Source: Adhaeribacter arboris
GTDB taxonomy: Bacteria; Bacteroidota; Bacteroidia; Cytophagales; Hymenobacteraceae
Direction: 5' to 3'
Length of the DNA stretch: 64,000 bases
NCBI RefSeq assembly: GCF_003023845.1
Contig: NZ_PYFT01000001.1
Span: forward strand, 1,612,001 to 1,676,000
The notes under the pieces are model-generated. The model searched no databases and was not told where the DNA came from. It worked only from the letters and a program-made list of their open reading frames with translations. Position numbers and translations under genes: made by a program. Positions 57,051 to 64,000 of the stretch are shown here, piece after piece (the first letter of the stretch is position 1; every line of letters starts with the position of its first letter).

Positions 57051-57079
57051 TTGATAATAAAGTATTTAAAATACTTTTG
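57051..57079 (+). promoter_or_regulatory. Bacteroidota-type promoter of the 2149-aa gene
   Basis: TTG (57051-57053), 18 nt, then TACTTTTG (57072-57079) match the -33 TTG and -7 TAnnTTTG boxes of the Bacteroidota primary sigma factor. A start site near 57087 would give a leader of about 77 nt before ATG 57164. Confidence 0.55.
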
Positions 57080-57163
57080 AGAACACTTTTAATCTAAAAA
57101 CAAAAAGGAACAATCAAACCTAAAAATTGGTTATTTCCAAGTTACAACCATCTATAGCAACTT

Positions 57164-60100
57164 ATGAGATTTTCATTACCCCGCTTATTCTTATTGTGCG
57201 TTTTGTTGATTACCACTATTCACGGCACTTTTGGTGAAGGCTCCAGGCAACTTACTCCTGGTCAGTCGACAAGTGCTTTAACGGACCCCAATAACGATAA
57301 AGCAGGCTACTTAGCGCACGATGCGAATTTAGCTTCTGCCACGGGGATAGCCGTTTCATCCCTTAGTTTTTTAAAACCCGCCGGCTTTAGTCGAAACGGC
57401 GCTACTTACTCCAAAGACCATCGGTTATACATTCGCGTGAAAGCCGGCGAAACTTTATACTATGGTGTACACCGGACTACGCACGACCAGGGAACAGGAA
57501 ATCAGGCAGCTTTAACTATTACCGTACGCCGGATGAATCCGGCTAATGGCACCGACGATGTAAATCCTGTTGCTGCTACTACCCTTACCAACAACACTGC
57601 TTCTACCCGGGATATGTTACTCACCACTCCCCAAAGAGGAGTAATCGCTAATGCAACCGAAGCAGCTAATGGTCCCGATCGGGGAAGTATAACAGCTGGT
57701 TACACACCTTTATCGGTAACAAACTCTACTACTATCGATTATGATTATTATGTAGAGTTTACGCAGGTTGGGGAAGCAAATATGTCGGATGAACAACGCT
57801 TTTCGGTGTATGATTTGTGGGATTTTACAGTAGTAGATGCTAATGGTGTGGAGAAACCCGGACGTATGCGGAGTAAGCTTTGGGCTTTTTCGGCGGGCGG
57901 AACCACCAATTTATTTTCTAAAACTTTTAACATGTTTCCCTTAGTGCCGGCCGAGGATCAAGGGGGAAAGTACTTTGTTAAAAAGGTAGAACTAGCGGGT
58001 ATTGCTCCTCAAAATTATTTTAGATTTGTTACTAATAGTGCCGGTACTACGGTGGGTACTACCGTTGAAGAAAAGAGAAAAAGTCAGACTACTCAATCAG
58101 ACTATCCGGAGTTTTACAGCTTTGTAAACGATCCGGATCCAACCATTTGGCCCAGCGCCACTGCCCCTACTTTTAGTGTAAATATTACTTCATCGTGTAA
58201 TACCGCTACCGGCGGAGGTAAATCTATTTTTACCATTAACAGCAGTGATCGTAGTACTTTTATTGCTCTCATAAATTTAAATGGTACGGCAGGTTACCAA
58301 TCGGGTACCACTGATGTACTGCTGGAACAAAGTGGGCCGAAAGGTAGCCGCGTCCTGGAGTGGAATGGTTTAAATGGTCTGGGCCAGGTTGTTCCTAATA
58401 ATACGTCCATCAGTTATTCTTTCCGGAATGGCTGCGCTCCCGTTAACTTTCCGATGTGGGATGCCGAGGTAAACAATGGCTTTAGGGTGGAGGATGTGCG
58501 ACCACTAGCTGGTACAAGTTACAATAGTTTGTTATTTTGGGACGACCGGAATTTATCTACTACCACCTTTCCGGCTCCGCAATCTGAGCTATTTGGGGTA
58601 GCCCCGGCGAGTACCAATACTACCGGAGTGCATAACTGGGGCAGTTTTACTACTACGGCTACTAATTATAATGCGGGAGATTTAAAAACCATTAATACCT
58701 GGACGTATGGCTACACCAATACGCAAGATCAAATCAGTACGTATTCTTACGATTGCAGCGCAGATGTAGGCGTAACCAATACTGTAACGGCAGCTCCCTA
58801 TACCATTGGCAAAGCTTTAACTTATACCGTAACGGTTACTAATAACGGTCCTATCCCTGCCTCCAATATCATCGTAACCGACAAACTAGATCCAACTAAA
58901 TTTGGAGAGATAACTTCTTCGGACAATACCAATTATAATGCCTCTACCGGCGTATGGTCGGTTGGTTCTTTACCGGTGAACGCTTCCCGAACGCTTACTA
59001 TTACGGCAAAGCCCCTGGTAACGGGTACTAGTACTACTACCGCCAGCCAAACCCACACCGAAGCAGATAACAATGCTTCCAACAACAGTGCGCCGGTAAA
59101 TATTACCGTAGTACCTTCGGCGGATATTGAAGTAAAAAATACGGTACCCCAAACTACCTATTACAACGGCAATGTAATTCCGTATACCTTAACGGTTCGT
59201 AATTTGGGCCCCAATGCCGCTACCGGAGTAGTCGTTACGGATAAATTACCGGCCGGGCTTACCTTACAAGGAACTACCCCAACGGGTTATGATGCCACCT
59301 CGGGTAACTGGACGGTGGGCGCCCTAGCGGTAAATGAAACAAAAACGATCACGCTGCAAGCCAAAGCTTCAACAGTGGGAACTTTCACTACTACTGCCAC
59401 TTTGGGTAGCCGTACCGGTTATGAGCTCGACGAAAATACCAATAATAATACCTCATCGAATACCATAACTGTAAATTCTGCCGCTGATGTGGAAGTTACC
59501 AACGTGGTTTCAAACGCAACTCCTAATCAGAATGGGACTATAACGTACACCCTTAAAGCAACTAACTACGGGCCGAACAGTGCTACCAACGTAGTGGTAA
59601 GTGGTGCTATTCCGGCCGGGTTGAATTTCACGAATTATAGTACAACTGTGGGAACTGCTTCTGCGGTTAACTCAAATCTTATATGGAATGCAGGCACTAT
59701 TTTGACTAATACTACCCAAACCTTAACCATCACGGCCACTCCTACCGCTACGGGCTCTTTTACGTTTACTGCCGCACAAACTCATACGGAGAGCGATAAC
59801 AATAATATGAATAACAGTGCAGCGCAAACAATAACGGTACAACCTACCGCTGATATCCAGGTAACGAATGTTATTACGTCGCCCACTCCGGCGGGAGGCA
59901 CCTACGCCAACGGCGATGTAGTGACGTATTTAGTAACGGTTACCAATAATGGTCCCAGCACCGCTACCGGCGTTCTCGTTGATGATAAACTGCCGACGGC
60001 TCTCTTTAATAATATTTCCAATAATTCTTCAGCCGGCACAAGCTATAATCCAACCACCGGACGCTGGACAGTAGGAACCTTGGCCAATGGCGCTTCAGCT

Positions 60101-63100
60101 ACACTTTCGTTAACGGGCACCATTACCCAGAGTGCCGTTATAACTACCACGGCATCTCAATTTCATAACGAATATGATAATGTAAACGGTAATAACAGTG
60201 CCTCTAATAGTATTCAATCCGGTTCCGGAACTATCACCGCGGATATTAATATAGCTACTACGGCTGATGCGGCTACGTATTATACCGGCAATCCGGTAAC
60301 TTTTACCGTTAGCGCCACAAACCAAGGTCCGGATGCGGCTACTAACGTAAAAATATATGCTCCTTTGCCGGCTGGCATGACGGCTGTATCCTTTAATCCC
60401 AAAGTGGGCACCTATGATGCCGCCACCAAAATCTGGACTATTCCGACATTAGCTAACGGAGCTTTTACCGAGCTAACCGTGATGGGCACACCTAACCGGG
60501 ATGATAATGCAGTTGGCGATAAAACCTACCAATTTAAAGCAGAGAGAACCGCCGACGCACCCGCCCAGTTCGATAATGATGTTTCTGATAATTCCAGCAC
60601 TACCGATATTACGGTGAAAAAACGGGCCGATGTGGCTACTAGTATTACCGTATCTGGCGCTAATCCGGATGGTACCTTTTATCGCGGTATTACCGAAGCT
60701 ACTTTTGAGATTACCGTTACTAATAATGGGCCGGATGTAATAACCGATCTGGAAGGTAGAGACACCCAAACGGGTACGATCACGTTTACGGCAACACCCG
60801 CCGCAGAAGCTGGTACTACTTACAACACCTCTACCGGTATTTGGAGTGTAGGCACTTTATTACCCGGCCAATCTAAAAAACTTACGGTAAAAGGAATCCC
60901 TAATACAACGGGCCGATTATATTTAGGCGGCTCTGTTACTTCTAAACCTACTTACCCATACGACAACATTCCGGAAAATAATACGGCCCGGGCCTTTTTA
61001 AATGTGGTACCAGTAGTAGATGTGGCGGTTACCAACACTGTATCTAGCCCTACTTTCCAGAATGGCGATAATGTTACTTTTACGGTTACCGTTCAGAATA
61101 ATGAAACGAATGCGGCCACTAACGTAGTTGTAGAAGACATCTTACCATCGGGTCTTAATTTTGTGAGCGCTACTTCTTCTGCGGGTACTTACGACCTTGC
61201 TACTGGCAAATGGACTCTAGGAACAAGCCTTTTACCTGGAGCTGCTAATGCTCAAACCCTAACTTTAACGGTTAAACCCCAAGCGGCTAGTAATTATACC
61301 ACTACTGCTTCCGTTAAATCGACTGAATACGATAAGAACACAGCCAATAACAGCCAGACAGCACAAACGCAAGGAAGTGCCTCCGCCGATATAGCCTTGA
61401 GCAGCAGCATTGCTCCGGGCCCTTACTATATTGGAAGTCAGTACCTGGTAACTATCACAGCTACCAATAACGGGCCGGATGCCGCCACCGAAGTAGTTAT
61501 TGGTTCCTTAGTATCCACGGGTTTGAAGTTAGTGCCGGGAAGCGGCACACCCGCCCCGGGAACCACTATTGATCCGGCTACTGGCCGGTGGCTGATCGGA
61601 AACCTACCTATCAATGAATCAAGAAATTTAACGCTTCTGGTAGAACCCACCGCGAGCGGCACCCTGAATAATGCTGGTTATAAGTTGGCTGAAAAAGAAT
61701 ACGACCCGAATGGTGGTACCACTACCAACGGAAATAATAGTACCATTATCGTCCTTAATGTTACGGACCGGCCCGCCGCTTATCAAGTATTATTAACGGG
61801 TAAACACTATTTCTATTTCACCACTGGCCAGCACATTGCCACCGTTAGCGATCCGGATGGAGCCATTCAAACATCGAGTTTTGTTAGCGGAACCCGAAAC
61901 AATACTACTATTTCGTCGTTACCGGCTGGTATCCGTTTAGAGTCCAACGGCGAACTGGAAGTAACTAACCAATACGAACTTGTACCCGGTGTATACAAAC
62001 TACTCATTGAATCGGTAGACGCCGGCGGTGGCGTTACCCGTAATGAGGTAACATACGTTATTTCCGGTGACTGGGACAACGACGGGGTAGCCGATGATAT
62101 TGATTTAGATGATAATAACGATGGCGTTATTACCGAACCTGGTGCCACCAACCCAACCGGAGACGCCGATAACGATGGCATTTACAATTATTTAGACCGG
62201 GACTTTGTGCATCCGATTTACGGCGCTTTTATCGACAGAAACGGCGATGGCATTCATGATGGCTTTGATCTAGACTTGGATGGATTAATTAGAGGCTTTG
62301 ACATAGACATTGACGGCGATGGAATTACCAATGTAATAGAAGCTTATGGCGGTATCGTACCAGCGGGTATAAACTATGATCCAGCTACCGGAACCATTAC
62401 CGGCAATGTAAATGAATTTGGAATTCCGCTAGCCATTTTAAAACCGGGCACGAATAACCAATCCATCTTACCCGCTTTAGACACAGATGGTGATGGTCGC
62501 CGCGATTACGAAGATATAGATTCGGACAACGATGGTATTATAGATGGAATAGAAGCTCAGCTAACCAATAATTATATTAACCGCTCTTCAACGGATGCGG
62601 ATCGAGATGGATTAGATGACCGTTATGACCCAACTTGTGGTTGCGGTACCAACGGAGTTACTATTACACCGGTAAATACCGATAATCAGGATAAACCGGA
62701 TTACCTGGATCTGGATAGCGATAATGACATATCGGCCGATTACATAGAAGCTTATGACGATAACCAGGATAACTCTGTTATTGCCGATTTAAAACTCCGG
62801 GCAGAGAACTTTGAAGCCACTCGCCAGGCAGGTTATTACACTACCGTAGACTCGAACAATAACAACGTACCGGATTGGTTGGAAATGAACAATACCAGTC
62901 ATTATCCTCAATTTTTAACACCCGGAACAACCTTTTACCACGATACTAACCAAAATGGCTTAGTAGATTTGTTTGACGCTACTTCAGGTGGCCGCCGTAA
63001 TAATTTCCAAACCAAAACCGGAACCAACGAGTACGATTTCCGTTCTGCGAGTTTAGTTGTGGTGTTACCGGTAACTTTAGTGGAGTTTACGGCCAGTAAC

Positions 63101-63613
63101 TTACCCGAGGGTATCCGGTTAAATTGGAGTACAGCCTCCGAGAAAAACAATGCTTATTTTGTAGTGGAAAGAAGTCAGGATGGTAAAGCGTTCGAAGCTA
63201 TTGGGGAAGTTAAAGGTAATGGTACGAGTAACCAGTTAATGCAATATAGTTTTCTGGATAAACAAGCCCCAGGCAAGGTGGTTTACTACCGCTTAAAACA
63301 AGTAGATGTAGACGGTAAATTTGTTTACAGCCACATCATTGCCATAAACCGTAATAACCAGAATCAAATAGTACCTAGGGCCAAAGTTTATCCTAATCCG
63401 GCAACGGAAATTACCCACTTGGATTTAACCGCTATACCCGAACAAGAATTTAGTATTACTATTATCAACATCACCGGTAAATTGGTAAAACAAACTTCTG
63501 GTAAAGGCGGTAATTTATTACCGTTAGAAATTAGTAACCTGGCCTCCGGCAAGTACATTATTCAAATAAAAGGCGCAAATTTCTTTCAAAACCTAAATCT
63601 ATTGAAGCAGTAA
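57164..63613 (+). CDS. Giant secreted DUF11-repeat protein with T9SS sorting domain
   Basis: A 2149-aa protein. A signal peptide (RFSLPRLFLLCVLLITTIHG) is followed by a unique N-terminal region of about 500 residues, then eight DUF11 units (starts such as DVGVTNTVTAAPY, DIEVKNTVPQTTYY and DIALSSSIAPGPYY). An Ig/cadherin-like unit, a calcium-binding DxDxDG-rich stretch (DLDSDNDISADYIEAYDDN), a fibronectin-like segment and a type A sorting domain (YPNPATEITHLDL ... ASGKYIIQIKG) follow. The C-terminal 500 residues parallel the divergent neighbour, so the two arose by duplication with different N-termini. Confidence 0.92.
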   Translation: MRFSLPRLFLLCVLLITTIHGTFGEGSRQLTPGQSTSALTDPNNDKAGYLAHDANLASATGIAVSSLSFLKPAGFSRNGATYSKDHRLYIRVKAGETLYYGVHRTTHDQGTGNQAALTITVRRMNPANGTDDVNPVAATTLTNNTASTRDMLLTTPQRGVIANATEAANGPDRGSITAGYTPLSVTNSTTIDYDYYVEFTQVGEANMSDEQRFSVYDLWDFTVVDANGVEKPGRMRSKLWAFSAGGTTNLFSKTFNMFPLVPAEDQGGKYFVKKVELAGIAPQNYFRFVTNSAGTTVGTTVEEKRKSQTTQSDYPEFYSFVNDPDPTIWPSATAPTFSVNITSSCNTATGGGKSIFTINSSDRSTFIALINLNGTAGYQSGTTDVLLEQSGPKGSRVLEWNGLNGLGQVVPNNTSISYSFRNGCAPVNFPMWDAEVNNGFRVEDVRPLAGTSYNSLLFWDDRNLSTTTFPAPQSELFGVAPASTNTTGVHNWGSFTTTATNYNAGDLKTINTWTYGYTNTQDQISTYSYDCSADVGVTNTVTAAPYTIGKALTYTVTVTNNGPIPASNIIVTDKLDPTKFGEITSSDNTNYNASTGVWSVGSLPVNASRTLTITAKPLVTGTSTTTASQTHTEADNNASNNSAPVNITVVPSADIEVKNTVPQTTYYNGNVIPYTLTVRNLGPNAATGVVVTDKLPAGLTLQGTTPTGYDATSGNWTVGALAVNETKTITLQAKASTVGTFTTTATLGSRTGYELDENTNNNTSSNTITVNSAADVEVTNVVSNATPNQNGTITYTLKATNYGPNSATNVVVSGAIPAGLNFTNYSTTVGTASAVNSNLIWNAGTILTNTTQTLTITATPTATGSFTFTAAQTHTESDNNNMNNSAAQTITVQPTADIQVTNVITSPTPAGGTYANGDVVTYLVTVTNNGPSTATGVLVDDKLPTALFNNISNNSSAGTSYNPTTGRWTVGTLANGASATLSLTGTITQSAVITTTASQFHNEYDNVNGNNSASNSIQSGSGTITADINIATTADAATYYTGNPVTFTVSATNQGPDAATNVKIYAPLPAGMTAVSFNPKVGTYDAATKIWTIPTLANGAFTELTVMGTPNRDDNAVGDKTYQFKAERTADAPAQFDNDVSDNSSTTDITVKKRADVATSITVSGANPDGTFYRGITEATFEITVTNNGPDVITDLEGRDTQTGTITFTATPAAEAGTTYNTSTGIWSVGTLLPGQSKKLTVKGIPNTTGRLYLGGSVTSKPTYPYDNIPENNTARAFLNVVPVVDVAVTNTVSSPTFQNGDNVTFTVTVQNNETNAATNVVVEDILPSGLNFVSATSSAGTYDLATGKWTLGTSLLPGAANAQTLTLTVKPQAASNYTTTASVKSTEYDKNTANNSQTAQTQGSASADIALSSSIAPGPYYIGSQYLVTITATNNGPDAATEVVIGSLVSTGLKLVPGSGTPAPGTTIDPATGRWLIGNLPINESRNLTLLVEPTASGTLNNAGYKLAEKEYDPNGGTTTNGNNSTIIVLNVTDRPAAYQVLLTGKHYFYFTTGQHIATVSDPDGAIQTSSFVSGTRNNTTISSLPAGIRLESNGELEVTNQYELVPGVYKLLIESVDAGGGVTRNEVTYVISGDWDNDGVADDIDLDDNNDGVITEPGATNPTGDADNDGIYNYLDRDFVHPIYGAFIDRNGDGIHDGFDLDLDGLIRGFDIDIDGDGITNVIEAYGGIVPAGINYDPATGTITGNVNEFGIPLAILKPGTNNQSILPALDTDGDGRRDYEDIDSDNDGIIDGIEAQLTNNYINRSSTDADRDGLDDRYDPTCGCGTNGVTITPVNTDNQDKPDYLDLDSDNDISADYIEAYDDNQDNSVIADLKLRAENFEATRQAGYYTTVDSNNNNVPDWLEMNNTSHYPQFLTPGTTFYHDTNQNGLVDLFDATSGGRRNNFQTKTGTNEYDFRSASLVVVLPVTLVEFTASNLPEGIRLNWSTASEKNNAYFVVERSQDGKAFEAIGEVKGNGTSNQLMQYSFLDKQAPGKVVYYRLKQVDVDGKFVYSHIIAINRNNQNQIVPRAKVYPNPATEITHLDLTAIPEQEFSITIINITGKLVKQTSGKGGNLLPLEISNLASGKYIIQIKGANFFQNLNLLKQ

Positions 63614-63705
63614 AAAAATTGGGAAAGGAATGAATACCTAAAACGTGCTGCCTAACTGAAGTTGCTGGTTTGATAAATTAAAGAACCAAGGCCGATTAAG
63701 TAATA

Positions 63706-63749
63706 AACCTACCCCTACTACTGTTTATCAGTAATACGGGTAGGTTTTT
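63706..63749 (+). terminator. Terminator of the 2149-aa gene
   Basis: AACCTACCC (63706-63714) pairs with GGGTAGGTT (63738-63746), with an inner TACTG/CAGTA stem and a T run after it. Confidence 0.8.
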
Positions 63750-63969
63750 CTTTTAACAGATTTGAACGTTCTAGTTACGTAAAAACAAACCAAATCAGTT
63801 AAAGCAGTAAAGTCATAATATCTAATATCTAAAAAATATTTTATTCTCGGAGCTAACTAACAACTTTATAGTATAACTTGTTAAACATTTGATTATTAGT
63901 ACTTACCTATTTTGATAATACCAGTACTAGCTCCTTAGATTAATTCTGAATAAAATTTTAATAATCTCC

Positions 63970-64000
63970 ATGAAACAGATCATAGAAAAGCACCCACTGG
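63970..64000 (+). CDS. Possible gene start at the right edge
   Basis: An ATG at 63970 opens MKQIIEKHPL and runs off the window. The 220-nt AT-rich stretch after the terminator would hold its promoter. Ten codons are too few to judge a function. Confidence 0.3.
   Translation, partial: MKQIIEKHPL

Larger units (their letters stand above)
56476..57163. other. Divergent intergenic region between the two giant genes
   Basis: 688 nt, strongly AT-rich, containing the promoters of both giant genes. Two features are visible: a perfect 9-bp palindrome at 56751-56776 and a promoter-like pair at 57051-57079. No gene is supported. Confidence 0.6.

Noticed and set aside
1-64000. CRISPR arrays
   Set aside because: No regularly spaced repeats of 20-40 nt with unique spacers; the only strong periodic DNA is the DUF11 coding repeats and short heptads.

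Overview
The window looks like a chromosome segment of a Bacteroidota bacterium, probably order Cytophagales and close to Hymenobacteraceae or Adhaeribacter. Supporting signs are two giant secreted DUF11-repeat proteins with C-terminal type IX secretion (T9SS) sorting domains, ECF sigma operons with Spy-like or lipoprotein partners, a TAnnTTTG-type promoter, weak Shine-Dalgarno use with several TTG/GTG starts, and a CTnDOT-type integrase. The assignment comes from reading gene content; no database was searched.

Left arm (1-23962), host backbone. In order: a Mur ligase of the Mpl/MurC type (cut by the window edge), a DnaQ-like exonuclease, an M48 lipoprotein protease, an FAH-family enzyme overlapping an M23 peptidase, a Bcp peroxiredoxin, a possible structured RNA, a secreted VWA protein, an ECF sigma/anti-sigma/Spy-like operon, a class III aminotransferase, a TerB-like protein, PfkA, an overlapping glycosyltransferase-MiaA pair, a very large multi-PAS hybrid histidine kinase with a stand-alone receiver, a PhnP-like metallo-hydrolase and an RqcH/NFACT protein. 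Intergenic stretches hold dispersed heptad repeats and a REP-like palindrome pair.

Integrated island (23993-43437). A 37-bp perfect direct repeat, 27 nt of which is the 3' end of tRNA-Leu(GAG), flanks about 19.4 kb of visibly AT-richer DNA. A tyrosine integrase lies next to the intact tRNA. The island carries a VapE-type primase/helicase module, umuDC, a remnant of an SRAP (YedK/HMCES) gene, an XRE regulator, a P-loop ATPase, a NUC1-type nuclease lipoprotein and an McrBC-like restriction module. Much of it is broken. An IS1-family element (787 bp, 8-bp target duplication) splits the McrB-like ATPase gene; removing it in silico restores an 828-codon frame. The McrC-like nuclease has a one-base shift at a T6 run. 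NUC1 is shifted by a 10-bp tandem duplication. SRAP is truncated.

Right arm (43438-64000), host backbone. It holds a small lipoprotein, an ECF sigma factor followed by a protein fusing an anti-sigma-like N-terminus to a periplasmic trypsin-like protease, a neutral ceramidase-like lipoprotein, a decayed integron-integrase-like gene with an amber codon at the catalytic His, and two divergent giant DUF11/T9SS proteins (2614 and 2149 aa) sharing a 688-bp intergenic region. A possible further gene begins at the right edge.
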